This document shows, piece after piece, positions 7,810-16,543 of a DNA stretch of 64,000 nucleotides. The stretch comes from Streptomyces iranensis (GTDB taxonomy: Bacteria > Actinomycetota > Actinomycetes > Streptomycetales > Streptomycetaceae). A program made the translations under genes and the position numbers. Below the pieces are notes generated by a model. The model was not told where the DNA came from, did no database searches, and worked only from the letters and a program-made list of their open reading frames with translations. The stretch lies in the NCBI RefSeq assembly GCF_017874715.1, contig NZ_JAGGLR010000005.1, positions 310,001-374,000 on the forward strand, in the 5' to 3' direction. Position 1 is the stretch's first letter; each line of letters starts with the position of its first letter.

Positions 7810-8042
7810 GGGGAACTCCCGGTGGAGCAATTACGGGCATGGGGAATCGGCGCCCCGGCGGCGAGCGGAATTCACCGTGGCAGGGGCGCGGAAAGACCGG
7901 GAGCGCGAAAGGGCGCCGAAGGCGGGGCCGCGCGGCCGCGATTCCTCGGTGGCGGCGGCTAAAAGCCTTTCCCGATCATGGGAGGCGACGGGGAGCGAAG
8001 CGGAGGCGGTCCCTCAGGGCTCGCTCGGACCCGTACGGCGGG
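7810..8042 (-). promoter_or_regulatory. Spacer between Cys leader peptide and sulfur genes (possible attenuator)
   Basis: About 230 bases without a supported gene. On the transcribed (minus) strand there are short self-complementary elements: 5-bp arms at 8008-8012 and 8027-8031, a 12-base palindrome at 7926-7937, and an AAAGGCTTTT stretch near 7960-7970. If the leader peptide controls the operon, its terminator or alternative structures should lie here. I could not resolve a single convincing terminator by eye. Confidence 0.3.
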
Positions 8043-8123
8043 TCAGACCGGACAGCAACAGGACGCGCTGGAGACACGCGCGAGGTCGACATGGCGTCGC
8101 CGCGTGAGGTCCTGTCGCTTCAT
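8043..8123 (-). CDS. Cysteine-rich leader peptide of the sulfur operon (26 aa)
   Basis: A 26-codon frame reading MKRQDLTRRRHVDLARV, then Ser/Ala and a Cys-Cys-Cys-Pro-Val end. It matches the pattern of short putative leader peptides found upstream of sulfur-assimilation genes in Streptomyces (basic RRRHVDLARV core, terminal cysteines). In mycobacteria, poly-Cys leader frames attenuate cysteine-biosynthesis operons according to cysteine supply; the same logic is inferred here. A TTGACC / TTGGAT promoter places the transcription start at or next to the ATG, so the frame is probably read from a leaderless mRNA. It precedes sfnG remnant, ssuE, sfnB and ssuD on the same strand. Confidence 0.8.
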   Translation of the reverse strand: MKRQDLTRRRHVDLARVSSASCCCPV

Positions 8124-8130
8124 GTCACCG

Positions 8131-8160
8131 ATCCAACCAGGGGGAAGTCCTGCCGGTCAA
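8131..8160 (-). promoter_or_regulatory. Promoter of the sulfur operon, leaderless configuration
   Basis: Read on the minus strand: -35 TTGACC (8160-8155), 18-base spacer, -10 TTGGAT (8136-8131), then 7 bases to the ATG of the Cys-rich leader frame. That spacing would start transcription at the start codon itself. Confidence 0.6.
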
Positions 8161-8330
8161 GAAGGCCCGGGAGCCATTCCATCTCCCGGACGTGCGGGCC
8201 GGGCGGCGGAATTCCGCGGCGCCCGCTTCGAGATTACCCGGGAGGCGGGCCGGGGAGTGAGTCGGTATTCATGAGACCGTGATAGGGATCCCCTTGAAGC
8301 GGGCGGGCCCGCGCGGGCAGGGTACGGAGC

Positions 8331-9260
8331 GTGCGAATTGAACAGCTGGAATACATCGCCGCCGTCACCCGCCTCGGATCGCTCCGCCGCGCCGCCGAGG
8401 AACTGCATCTGTCCCAGCCGGCGCTCAGCGAGACGGTGCGCAATCTCGAACGCGAACTCGGTGTGGATCTGCTGGAGCGCAAGCGCTCCGGCGCGACGAT
8501 CAGCGCGGAGGGACGGGAGCTGCTGCCGCATATAGCCAGCGTCATCGAGGCCGTCGACCGGCTGCGCGGCGCCGCCGGTGACCAGCACCGGGTCAGCCGG
8601 ATGATCAGGCTGGGCACGGTCAACACCGCGACCGTCCCGCTGCTGGTCCCGGCCGTCCGGGAGTTCCGCGCCACCCACCCGGTGACCCAGGTCGAGGTGG
8701 TGGGCGCGCAGCAGGCCGAGATCCACCGGGCGCTGCTGGAGGGGAGTTTCGACCTTGGTTTGGTCAACTGCCTCCAGGGGGACGACGTGCCGCCCACTCT
8801 GGAGTCCACCGAGCTGCTGCGGGGCCGCCCGGTGGTCTGTCTGCGCCCGGACAGCCCGCTGGCCGCCCGGCCGACGGTGAGCGCGGCGGATCTGCTGGAC
8901 GGGCGGGAGCCGCTGATCGTGATGCGCTCCGGCTATCTGATGCACCGCTTCATCCACCGGCTGCTGGCCGGGCGCACCCCGTCCTTCTCGTACTCCACCG
9001 ACGGGGCCGAGATGGGCAAGCTGATGGTGGCCGAGGGGCTCGGCGTCACCGTGCTCCCCGACTTCAGCGTCATCGGCGACCCCCTGGAACGCGGGGGCGC
9101 GATCACTCACCGGCCGCTCGCGGACGGTGAGGCCACCGAGGTGCTGCTGATGATCCAGCGCCGCCGCTCGGGCTCGGTGCCGCGCGCCGTACGCGATCTG
9201 CACGAGCTCTTCGTACGGCGCGCGGACACTCCTGGAACTCCCCGGGCTACAGCTCCCTGA
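8331..9260 (+). CDS. LysR-family transcriptional regulator, divergent from the sulfur operon
   Basis: A 309-aa LysR protein. The N-terminal winged HTH (GSLRRAAEELHLSQPALSETV) covers about residues 15-40, followed by a periplasmic-binding-type effector domain. The GTG start has GGAG four to five bases upstream. It is divergent from the Cys leader and ssuE-sfnB-ssuD, so it is the obvious candidate to activate that operon in response to a sulfur metabolite (inference from position; CysB-type regulators do this in other bacteria). Its 3' end overlaps the convergent F420 LLM gene by 14 bases. Confidence 0.92.
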   Translation: MRIEQLEYIAAVTRLGSLRRAAEELHLSQPALSETVRNLERELGVDLLERKRSGATISAEGRELLPHIASVIEAVDRLRGAAGDQHRVSRMIRLGTVNTATVPLLVPAVREFRATHPVTQVEVVGAQQAEIHRALLEGSFDLGLVNCLQGDDVPPTLESTELLRGRPVVCLRPDSPLAARPTVSAADLLDGREPLIVMRSGYLMHRFIHRLLAGRTPSFSYSTDGAEMGKLMVAEGLGVTVLPDFSVIGDPLERGGAITHRPLADGEATEVLLMIQRRRSGSVPRAVRDLHELFVRRADTPGTPRATAP

Positions 9261-10212
9261 GCGCGGGCAGCAGCCGCTTCTCGGCCCAGTCCAGGAACGG
9301 CCGCTGATGGTCGCCGCCGATCTGAACGAGGGCGACATCGGTGAAGCCCGCGTCCACGAAGGGCCGGATCAGCTCCGTGAACTCCTCGACATCGTCGCCG
9401 CACGGAATGGACGCGGCCACGTCCTCGGGCCGGACGAACTGGGTGGCGCCGGCGAAGGAGGCGGTCCCCGGCAGCTCCGAGTTGACCTTCCAGCCGCCCC
9501 CGAACCAGCGGAACTGGTCATGGGCGCGGGCGATCGCCGCGTCCCGGTCGGGGTCGTAACAGACCGGGATCTGGCCGATCCGTGGCTTCCCGCCGCCGCC
9601 GTTCGCCTCGAACCCCTCCACCAGCTCGGACTTGGGCTCCGTGGCGATCAGGATGTCGGCCAGCCGCCCGGCCAGTCCGCAGGACCGCGGCCCGGAGACG
9701 GCCACGCCGATGGGCGGCGGCTGGTCCGGCAGATCCCACAGCTTCGCCGAGTCGACGTCGTAGTGGGTGCCGTGGTGGGTGACATAGCCACCGCCGAACA
9801 GCGCCCGGATGATCTCGATCGCCTCTTCCAGCATCTCGTGCCGCACATCCGCCGACGGCCAGCCCTGCCCGACCACATGCTCGTTCAGGTTCTCGCCGGA
9901 CCCGAGCCCCAGCCGGAACCGCCCCTCGGACAGCAGCTGGAGCGTCGCCGCCTTCTGCGCCACCACCGCCGGGTGATAGCGCACGGTGGGGCAGGTGACA
10001 TACGTGGTCAGCGGGATCGAGGAGGTGGCCTGCGCGGCGGCCCCCAGCACGCTCCAGGCGTACGGGGCGTGCCCCTGGGAGTCCAGCCACGGGAAGTAGT
10101 GGTCGGAGGTCACCGAGAAGTCGAACCCGACCTGCTCGGCCCGGACCACGTCGTCGACGAGCTGACGTGGTCCGGCCTGCTCGGTCATCATCGTGTATCC
10201 CCATCGAACCAT
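9247..10212 (-). CDS. F420-dependent LLM-class oxidoreductase (TIGR03557-type)
   Basis: A 321-aa TIM-barrel LLM enzyme. FSVTSDHYFPWLDSQGHAP near residue 32, LTTYVTCPTVRYHPAVVAQKAAT near 68 and RFRLGLGSGENLNEHVVG near 97 are typical of the actinobacterial group related to F420-dependent glucose-6-phosphate dehydrogenase. The family is predicted to use coenzyme F420 for hydride transfer; the substrate here is unknown. The ATG at 10212 is preceded by GGGAG at a short distance. It is convergent with LysR and divergent from the IclR gene. Despite its place beside ssu genes, it belongs to a different LLM branch from SsuD. Confidence 0.88.
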   Translation of the reverse strand: MVRWGYTMMTEQAGPRQLVDDVVRAEQVGFDFSVTSDHYFPWLDSQGHAPYAWSVLGAAAQATSSIPLTTYVTCPTVRYHPAVVAQKAATLQLLSEGRFRLGLGSGENLNEHVVGQGWPSADVRHEMLEEAIEIIRALFGGGYVTHHGTHYDVDSAKLWDLPDQPPPIGVAVSGPRSCGLAGRLADILIATEPKSELVEGFEANGGGGKPRIGQIPVCYDPDRDAAIARAHDQFRWFGGGWKVNSELPGTASFAGATQFVRPEDVAASIPCGDDVEEFTELIRPFVDAGFTDVALVQIGGDHQRPFLDWAEKRLLPALREL

Positions 10213-10326
10213 GACTCCCGAGTACCGTTCACCGCGCCGTCCAAACGGGACAAACGGCTGGTCACCGTGGGTCGTGGCGGCTCACCTGCGGTAGGCCCGG
10301 ATGCGGCGACGGTTACGATGTGAGCC

Positions 10327-11121
10327 ATGGCGGAAACCGGTGGGGTGCGCGAAGTGAAGTCCGCGGGCCGCACCGTGGAACTGCTGGAGCTGCTCGCCGC
10401 GCGCGGCGACCAGCCGGCCCGGCTGCGCGAGCTCGCCGAGGAGCTCGGCGTCCCGCGCAGCAGTATGTACGCCCTCCTCAAGACCCTGATCGACCGCGGC
10501 TGGGTGCGCACCGACGTCACCGGCTCGCTGTACGGCATCGGCATCCGTGCGCTGCTCACCGGCACCAGCTATCTGGACAGCGATCCACGGGTGCGGGCGG
10601 CGCGGCCGTATCTGGACGAGGCGTCCGACGCGCTGGGCGAGACCATTCACTTCGCCCGGCTGGACGGTGGTGACGTCGTCTACCTCGCCACGCGGGAGTC
10701 GCATGAGTACCTGCGCCCCTTCAGCCGCGTCGGGCGGCGGCTCCCGGCCCATGTGGGAGCCCTGGGGAAGGCGCTGCTCGCCGAGCGGATCGACGGTGAA
10801 CTTCCGCTGATGAGCGAGGAGTTGGAGCAGGCGACGCCCAACACCCACCGCACCCGCGGCTCGCTCCTGGCCGATCTGAAGCGGGTGCGGGAGCGGGGCC
10901 ACGCGATCGACCGGGAGGAGGGGGTCCTGGGCATCGTGGGCTTCGGTCTCGCCCTGCGGTACGACGCCCCGGCGGTGGACGCGATCAGCTGCTCGGTGCC
11001 GACGGCCCGGCTGACGGACGGGCGGGAGGAGCGGATCGTCGCGGTGCTGCGGGAGATCCGGGCGAAGATCGAGGCGGTTGCGCCGAGGGGGACCGGTACG
11101 GGCCCGCAGTGGCGCCCGTAG
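10327..11121 (+). CDS. IclR-family transcriptional regulator
   Basis: A 264-aa regulator with an N-terminal winged HTH (LRELAEELGVPRSSMYALLKTL, residues about 37-58) and a C-terminal IclR effector domain with the characteristic GALGKALLAE near residue 144 and a GIVGFGLALRYD segment. IclR proteins usually control neighbouring catabolic genes. The intergenic region to the divergent LLM gene contains overlapping small inverted repeats around 10236-10252 (CCGT-N4-ACGG and GTCC-N5-GGAC), a possible operator. The choline operon and the VOC gene lie downstream, but no direct link is visible. Confidence 0.9.
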   Translation: MAETGGVREVKSAGRTVELLELLAARGDQPARLRELAEELGVPRSSMYALLKTLIDRGWVRTDVTGSLYGIGIRALLTGTSYLDSDPRVRAARPYLDEASDALGETIHFARLDGGDVVYLATRESHEYLRPFSRVGRRLPAHVGALGKALLAERIDGELPLMSEELEQATPNTHRTRGSLLADLKRVRERGHAIDREEGVLGIVGFGLALRYDAPAVDAISCSVPTARLTDGREERIVAVLREIRAKIEAVAPRGTGTGPQWRP

Positions 11122-11270
11122 CCGGGGAGGTTCCCGTCCCGTAGCCCGGTCCCGTAGCCCGGTGGAGCTCCCGCACCCCCCGGAGCCGGTGTACGAGCTC
11201 GTTGCGATGAGTTCCGGGTCCGTCGGCGGTCTGCATAAGGAGAAGCACGGAAATCGCACTCCGGAAGCAG

Positions 11271-11627
11271 GTGATCCGCATGCACGTCGCGCGGGTACTG
11301 ATGGTCGCTCCAGTACGGGAGATCGACATCGCGGTGGCTTGGTACGAACGGCTGCTGGGCCGCCCGGCCGACACCCGTCCGATGCCGTCGCTGGCCGACT
11401 GGCACCTCACCGCGGGTGGTTGGCTTCAGGTGTTCGAAGATCCGCAGCACGCCGGCTCGACGCTGCTCAATCTGGAGGTGCCCGAGCTGGACCGGGCCCT
11501 GGCCGAGCTCGCCGGGCGTGGCCTGACCGCGGGACCGGTGGGGACCGGCGGTGTGCGCACCCGGTTCGCGGCCCTGGAGGACCCCGATGGGAACCGGGTC
11601 ACCCTGCTGGAGAACCCGGTGGCCTGA
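11271..11627 (+). CDS. VOC-superfamily (glyoxalase/bleomycin-resistance-like) protein
   Basis: A 118-aa single-domain protein with the paired beta-alpha-beta-beta-beta layout of VOC proteins: VREIDIAVAWYERLLGRPADT at the N-terminus and FAALEDPDGNRVTLLEN at the end. Such proteins bind a metal or a hydrophobic ligand as dimers; the reaction is not predictable. The start is GTG at 11271 or ATG at 11280 three codons later, and neither has a perfect ribosome site. It ends 8 bases before the convergent choline oxidase gene. Three CCCGTAGCC-type direct repeats lie upstream at about 11115-11160. Confidence 0.82.
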   Translation: MIRMHVARVLMVAPVREIDIAVAWYERLLGRPADTRPMPSLADWHLTAGGWLQVFEDPQHAGSTLLNLEVPELDRALAELAGRGLTAGPVGTGGVRTRFAALEDPDGNRVTLLENPVA

Positions 11628-11635
11628 ACCGCGGG

Positions 11636-13192
11636 TCACGGGCCGGTCTGCCGCCCCTTGATCATGTCCGCGCACTTCTCGCCGATCATCATCGTCGTGA
11701 CGCACGGATTGACGGCGATGAGATACGGCATCGCCGAGCCGTCCGCCACCCGCAGCCCCGTCACCCCCTTGACCCTCAGCTCCGGATCCAGCGGGGCGTC
11801 CGGGTCGTCGGGCGCGCCCATCCGCACCGTGCACGCCGGGTGGTAGACGGTGTTGTGGGTCTCGCGGATGTAGCCGGCCAGCTCGTCGCCGCTGTTCACA
11901 TCGGGCCCGGGGGCCAGTTCTGCGCCCGCCCACATGGCCAGCGCGGGCCGGGCGGCGATCTTGCGCGCCAGCAGCAGACCACGGGTCATGATCTCCATGT
12001 CGTAGGAGTCGGTGAAGTAGCGGGGATCGACGCGCGCCTTGTCGCGGAAGTCGCGGCTGGCCAGCCGCACGGTGCCGCGGGAGCGGGCCCGGGTGACGTT
12101 CGGGGTGAGGCAGAAGGCGTTCTCCGACGTCGGGTAGCCACGGCGGTAGGTGTTCATGTCGAAGGGCGTCGCACCGTAGTGGAACATCAGGTCCGGGCGG
12201 TCCAGGTCGGGTTCGGTGGCGGTGAAGACGCCGATCTCCCACCACTGGGTGGAGCTTCTGATCATGGGCTGCTCGGCGTTCCACATGATGACGCCCTCGG
12301 GGTGGTCCTGGAGGTTGCCACCGACCCCGGGGGAGTCGACGAGCACCTCCACCCCCGTCTCCCGCAGATGTCCGCCCGGACCGATCCCGGAGAGCATCAG
12401 CAGCTTCGGGGTGTCGATGGCGCCGCACGAGACGATGACCTCACGCCGGGCGTGCACCCTCAGGGTGTGGATCAGATCGGGGGAGAGGCAGTCGACCCCG
12501 GTACAGCGCCGGTCCTCGTCCAGGACCAGCCGTCTGGCCTGGAGTCCGGTGCGCACCTCCAGATTGGGCCGGGAGTCCATGACGGGGTGGAGATAGGCCA
12601 CCGAGGCGGAGCAGCGGGTGCCGTCCTCGCGGGCGTTGATCTGGAACCAGTGGGCTCCGCGCACCACCGTCGTCCCGGTGTTGAACGGGGCGATGGGGAT
12701 GCCCACCTCCTCACAGGCCGCCAGCACCGCCCTGCCGCACGGGTCCTCGGGCGGCACGGTGCGGATCCGGACCGGGCCGCCGCGGCCGTGGTGGTCGCCG
12801 GGCGCGTCGTTGTCCTCCAGGCGCCGGTAGAGCGGGAAGCAGTCGGCGGCCGACCAGCCGTCCAGGCCCATGGCGGCCCATTCGTCGAGGTCTTCTGCGG
12901 GGGCCCAGAAGGCGATGCAGGAGTTGTGCGAGGAGCAGCCGCCGAGCACCTTGGCGCGGGCGTGGCGCAGAAAGCTGTTGCCCTTCTCCTGCGGTTCGAC
13001 GGGGTAGTCCCAGTCGTAGCCGGAGCCCAGCAGCCCCATCCAGCGGTTCAGCCGCAGCACGTTGTCGTCCCCGATGTCCGACGGGCCCGCCTCCAGCAGG
13101 CAGACGCTCACCGAGGGGTCCTCGGACAGCCGGGAGGCGACCACCGATCCGGCCGTACCGCCGCCGACCACCACGTAGTCGAACTGGTCCAC
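11636..13192 (-). CDS. codA: Choline oxidase / GMC-family choline dehydrogenase
   Basis: A 518-aa FAD-dependent GMC oxidoreductase that should oxidise choline to betaine aldehyde and possibly on to glycine betaine. It resembles Arthrobacter choline oxidase along its whole length. Residues expected for that enzyme are present: the flavin-linking His and active-site Ser in GCSSHNS (His89, Ser91), Glu319 in TQWWEIG, His338, His451 in NTVYHP and Asn495 in VNP. The dinucleotide fold GGGTAG is at residues 10-15. The GTG at 13192 follows GAGGAG; an ATG seven codons upstream overlaps that site and was rejected. It is third in an operon after the aldehyde dehydrogenase and permease. BetA-type dehydrogenase activity remains possible. 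Confidence 0.88.
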   Translation of the reverse strand: MDQFDYVVVGGGTAGSVVASRLSEDPSVSVCLLEAGPSDIGDDNVLRLNRWMGLLGSGYDWDYPVEPQEKGNSFLRHARAKVLGGCSSHNSCIAFWAPAEDLDEWAAMGLDGWSAADCFPLYRRLEDNDAPGDHHGRGGPVRIRTVPPEDPCGRAVLAACEEVGIPIAPFNTGTTVVRGAHWFQINAREDGTRCSASVAYLHPVMDSRPNLEVRTGLQARRLVLDEDRRCTGVDCLSPDLIHTLRVHARREVIVSCGAIDTPKLLMLSGIGPGGHLRETGVEVLVDSPGVGGNLQDHPEGVIMWNAEQPMIRSSTQWWEIGVFTATEPDLDRPDLMFHYGATPFDMNTYRRGYPTSENAFCLTPNVTRARSRGTVRLASRDFRDKARVDPRYFTDSYDMEIMTRGLLLARKIAARPALAMWAGAELAPGPDVNSGDELAGYIRETHNTVYHPACTVRMGAPDDPDAPLDPELRVKGVTGLRVADGSAMPYLIAVNPCVTTMMIGEKCADMIKGRQTGP

Positions 13193-13203
13193 GGGCCTCT
13201 CCT

Positions 13204-13258
13204 CACGTCTCACGTCCTCGTCCTCACGTCCTCACGTCCTCGTCCTCACGTCCTCACG
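13204..13258. repeat. Short tandem repeat CCTCACGT/CCTCGT between permease and choline oxidase
   Basis: The interval between the permease stop and the choline oxidase ribosome site is built of CCTCACGT and CCTCGT units repeated about seven times, with one roughly 20-base block occurring twice. It looks like slippage-generated DNA and may vary in length between strains. Confidence 0.7.
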
Positions 13259-14804
13259 GGGTGGTGGCGGCCGCGTGTTCGGCGAGCACACCCGTACGGG
13301 CCCGCTGGACGAACCAGTAGTAGGTGAAGCCGCCCAGCGCGACCGCGCCGACGAACAGGACCGCGCCCCAGCGCAGATACCAGTGCTGCGGTCCGGTGGC
13401 GTTGTAGACCTGGGCGCGGGGCCAGGCGAGGTTGACGGTCATCGCGGTGCCCCACAGCACGGCCAGCGCGTTGACCGGCAGCCCCAGCCGCCCCAGCGAG
13501 AAGCGGCCCTCGGCCGGGCGCCATCGGCCCCTCAGGCGCCGTACCAGCATGGGCAGGGTGACCATCAGATACGCGAAGTAGATCATGATGATCGCGATGC
13601 TGGTGACCACGGAGAAGATCTGCGGCTGGTTGATGTTGAGGACCAGGATCGCGACCGCCACCACCCCGATCAGGATCGCCGGCAGCAGTGGTGTCCGGAA
13701 CCGCGGATGGACCCGGGCCAGCCGGGAGCCGCCGGGCAGGTTGTTGTCCCGGGCCATGGCGAACATCAGCCGGATCCCCGCGGTGTGCACGGCCAGCGCG
13801 CACACGGTGATCGCGATGACCACACACCACAGCACCATCAGGCCCACACCGTGGCCGAGCGAGGAGAGCACCACGAACTGCAGACCGTCCGCCGCCAGCC
13901 GGCTGTCGTGGAGGTTGGGCACGGCCATGAGCGCGAAGAGCAGAATGAACCCGCCGAGGGCGAACGACGCCACCAGCGCCCGCAGGATGGCGCGCGGCGC
14001 GTTGCGGCCCGGGTTCAGGGACTCCTCGCCCAGCGAGGACGCCGTGTCGAACCCGTACATCACATACGCCGAGGCGAGCGAGGCGGTGAGGAACGCGCCG
14101 AGATAGCCCAGCGATTCCCCGTGGCCACGACCGAAGGTGTCCAGCGCCACGGACGGGCCACGGGTGATGTGCGCGGCCAGCAGCAGGATCAGTACGACGG
14201 TGGCGACCAGCTCGATGGCCACGCCCGCCGAGTTGATACGGGCCATCAGCTTCACCCCGAAGCCGTTGACCAGCGTGGTGAACAGGACCAGCACACTGCC
14301 GAGCAGCACCGCGTTGGCCGCGCGCTCGGTCCCGGTGGAGCCGTCGCCGATCAGCTGGAACCACGCCGAGATCTGCGGCAGCGTCACCTGGTAGGCGAGC
14401 GCGACGGCCGCCAGCGACACCATCGTCGCCGTCATCATCATCCAGCCGCCCAGCCAGCCCACATGCGGACCGCCCAGCAGCTTGGACCAGTTGTAGACCG
14501 AACCGGCCACCGGATAGCGGCCGGCCAGCTCGGCGAAGCACAGCGCCACCATCAGCTGCCCGGTGAACACCATCGGCCACGACCACCAGTACGCCGGGCC
14601 GCCGTGCGCCACACCGAAGTAGAAGAGCTGGAAGGTGCCGGTCAGGATGGAGATGTAGCTGATCCCGGCGGCGAAGGTGTGGAAGTTGCCCAGGGTGCGC
14701 TTGAGTTCCGGGCGGTAGCCGAGCTCGGCGAGCGAGTCGTCGTCGTGCGAACCCTCCGGCCGTGGCTCCGGCGGTGGTCCGGCCGGCGGCTCGGTGGCCG
14801 TCAC
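13254..14804 (-). CDS. APC-superfamily amino acid/choline permease
   Basis: A 516-aa integral membrane transporter with about 12 hydrophobic spans, beginning after a 45-residue cytoplasmic N-terminus (GYRPELKRTLGNFHTFAAGISYISI is the first span region). The segment ELAGRYPVAGSVYNWSK is the conserved APC motif. The GTG start overlaps the stop of the upstream aldehyde dehydrogenase (GTGA), proving translational coupling; the frame runs open for 73 more codons into the neighbouring gene, which is spurious. Wedged between betB-like and choline oxidase genes, it probably imports choline, ethanolamine or a related amine (inference). Confidence 0.88.
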   Translation of the reverse strand: MTATEPPAGPPPEPRPEGSHDDDSLAELGYRPELKRTLGNFHTFAAGISYISILTGTFQLFYFGVAHGGPAYWWSWPMVFTGQLMVALCFAELAGRYPVAGSVYNWSKLLGGPHVGWLGGWMMMTATMVSLAAVALAYQVTLPQISAWFQLIGDGSTGTERAANAVLLGSVLVLFTTLVNGFGVKLMARINSAGVAIELVATVVLILLLAAHITRGPSVALDTFGRGHGESLGYLGAFLTASLASAYVMYGFDTASSLGEESLNPGRNAPRAILRALVASFALGGFILLFALMAVPNLHDSRLAADGLQFVVLSSLGHGVGLMVLWCVVIAITVCALAVHTAGIRLMFAMARDNNLPGGSRLARVHPRFRTPLLPAILIGVVAVAILVLNINQPQIFSVVTSIAIIMIYFAYLMVTLPMLVRRLRGRWRPAEGRFSLGRLGLPVNALAVLWGTAMTVNLAWPRAQVYNATGPQHWYLRWGAVLFVGAVALGGFTYYWFVQRARTGVLAEHAAATTP

Positions 14805-16270
14805 TCGAACCACCGCTGCGGACGGGGCGCGGTGTTCCGCCAGATGTGCTTGAGCTCCTGGTACTCGTGCAGCCCCGACGGGCCCAGCTCCCGGCCGACA
14901 CCGGACTGCTTCATCCCGCCCCACTCGGCCTGCGGGACATACGGATGGAAGTCGTTGATCCACACGGTCCCGGCCCGCAGCCGGGACGCCACCCGCTGCG
15001 CCTTCTCGGTGTCCTGCGTCCACACCCCGCCCGCCAGGCCGTACACCGTGTCGTTGGCGAGCGCCACCGCCTCGGCCTCGTCCCGGAACCGCTCCACGGT
15101 GAGCACCGGGCCGAACGACTCGTCCTGCACCACCGACATGTCCGGGGTGCAGTCGTCCAGCACGGTCGGCGGGTAGTAGAAGCCCTTCACCAGGTCCGGG
15201 TCGTCGGGCCGGGTCCCGCCGCAGCGCAGCACCGCGCCCTCGTCGATCCCCGCCGCCACATAGTCGGTGATCTTCTGGCGGTGCTCGGCGGAGATCAGCG
15301 GCCCGGCGCGGGCGTTCTCGTCGAACGGCCCGCCCAGCCGGATGTTCCGGGCCCGGTGGACGATCTCGTCGACGAACGCGTCATGCAGCTGCTCCTGCAC
15401 CAGCAGCCGGGCACCGGCCGAGCAGACCTGTCCGGAGTGCAGGAACACCGCCGTGAGCGCGTAGTCGACCGCGGTGTCGAAATCGCAGTCGGTGAAGACG
15501 ATATTGGGGTTCTTGCCGCCCAGCTCCAGGGCCAGCTTCTTCACCGTGGGCGCGACGGCCGACATGATCCAGCGTCCGGTGACCACGCCGCCGGTGAAGG
15601 ACACCAGGTCCACGCGTTCGTCCGTGACCAGCGGCGCGCCCGCGGTGGCCCCCGAGCCCAGGATCAGATTGGCCGCCCCGCCCGGCAGCCCGGCCTCGGT
15701 CAGCAGCCGCATCAGATGGATCGCGGTGTGCGGGGTCAGCTCGCTGGGCTTGAGGACGAAGGTGTTCCCGGCGGCCAGCGCGGGTGCCACCTTCCAGGCC
15801 GTCTGCAGCAGCGGGTAGTTCCACGGCGTGATCAGCACACACACCCCGACCGGTTCGTGCACCACCCTGCTGTCGATCTCCGGACTGCCCACCTCCACCA
15901 CGCGGCCGCCGCTCCCGGAGGAGGCGAGGGTGCCGAAATAGCGGAAGCAATTCGCGATGTCGTCGAGGTCGTACTCGCTCTCGACCAGCCGCTTCCCGGT
16001 GTCCAGGGACTCGGCCCGTGCGAGCGTCGGCTTCTCGCGCTCCAGCAGCTCGGCCACCCGCAGCAGCAGCCCGCCCCGGTCACCGGCCGGGGTGCCGGGC
16101 CATGACCCGCGGTCGAAGGCGTCCCGGGCGGCCGCCACCGCCGCGGCGGCGTCCTTCGGCCCCGCCTCGTCGACCACGGCGACCAGCGAACCGTCCGCCG
16201 GGCAGCGGATCTCGCGGCTGTGTCCGTCGAGGGCGGTCGTCCAGTGGCCGCCGATGAACAGCTCCGGCAT
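14801..16270 (-). CDS. betB: Betaine-aldehyde dehydrogenase-like aldehyde dehydrogenase
   Basis: A 489-aa NAD(P)-dependent aldehyde dehydrogenase. The catalytic Cys283 lies in HSGQVCSAGARL and the general base Glu249 in LALELGGKNP. The cofactor segments PWNYPL and KPSELTP are present. The motif usually FTGST reads FTGGV here. It should oxidise betaine aldehyde to glycine betaine with choline oxidase from the same operon. The start at 16270 follows GGAGGA; the open frame upstream is non-coding. First gene of the choline operon, divergent from the large HEAT-like gene across a 273-base gap. Confidence 0.9.
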   Translation of the reverse strand: MPELFIGGHWTTALDGHSREIRCPADGSLVAVVDEAGPKDAAAAVAAARDAFDRGSWPGTPAGDRGGLLLRVAELLEREKPTLARAESLDTGKRLVESEYDLDDIANCFRYFGTLASSGSGGRVVEVGSPEIDSRVVHEPVGVCVLITPWNYPLLQTAWKVAPALAAGNTFVLKPSELTPHTAIHLMRLLTEAGLPGGAANLILGSGATAGAPLVTDERVDLVSFTGGVVTGRWIMSAVAPTVKKLALELGGKNPNIVFTDCDFDTAVDYALTAVFLHSGQVCSAGARLLVQEQLHDAFVDEIVHRARNIRLGGPFDENARAGPLISAEHRQKITDYVAAGIDEGAVLRCGGTRPDDPDLVKGFYYPPTVLDDCTPDMSVVQDESFGPVLTVERFRDEAEAVALANDTVYGLAGGVWTQDTEKAQRVASRLRAGTVWINDFHPYVPQAEWGGMKQSGVGRELGPSGLHEYQELKHIWRNTAPRPQRWFE

Positions 16271-16543
16271 GGGTTCCTCCGGGCTCGGACGACAGGGCCG
16301 GTCCCGAGTGGATCCATCGACGCACCCGTCCGGCCCACACACCGAGCGTAAGTGGCACCGGTCCCCCTCGCACGGCGTAGGGAGGGCACGGGGCGGCGGG
16401 GACGCGAGCGAGTGGGTGCGGTGGGGGTGTGAGCGGGCGTGGCGGGGTGCGGCCGGGCGCGAGGCGTTGGGGCGACGGGTGTCCCGGGAAAGCTTCTTCC
16501 GGCGGGACGTGTGATCGGGCGTGTGAGCGGCACAATCCCTGGC
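16271..16543. other. Divergent intergenic region betB-like / HEAT-like gene
   Basis: 273 bases that must hold the promoters of both divergent genes. I could not assign a clear -10/-35 pair or operator by eye; the sequence is G-rich with no long inverted repeat. Confidence 0.4.

Noticed and set aside
8157..9338. A 393-codon minus-strand frame across the first LysR gene
   Set aside because: Shadow of the LysR coding sequence, and incompatible with the sulfur-operon promoter in the same region.
9247..10212. The idea that the F420-type LLM gene belongs to the ssu operon
   Set aside because: It is convergent with LysR, belongs to another LLM branch, and is separated from ssuE-sfnB-ssuD by the regulator.
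10680..12428. A 582-codon minus-strand frame across the IclR, VOC and choline oxidase genes
   Set aside because: It runs antisense to IclR and VOC and out of frame with the oxidase; no motif is readable in it.
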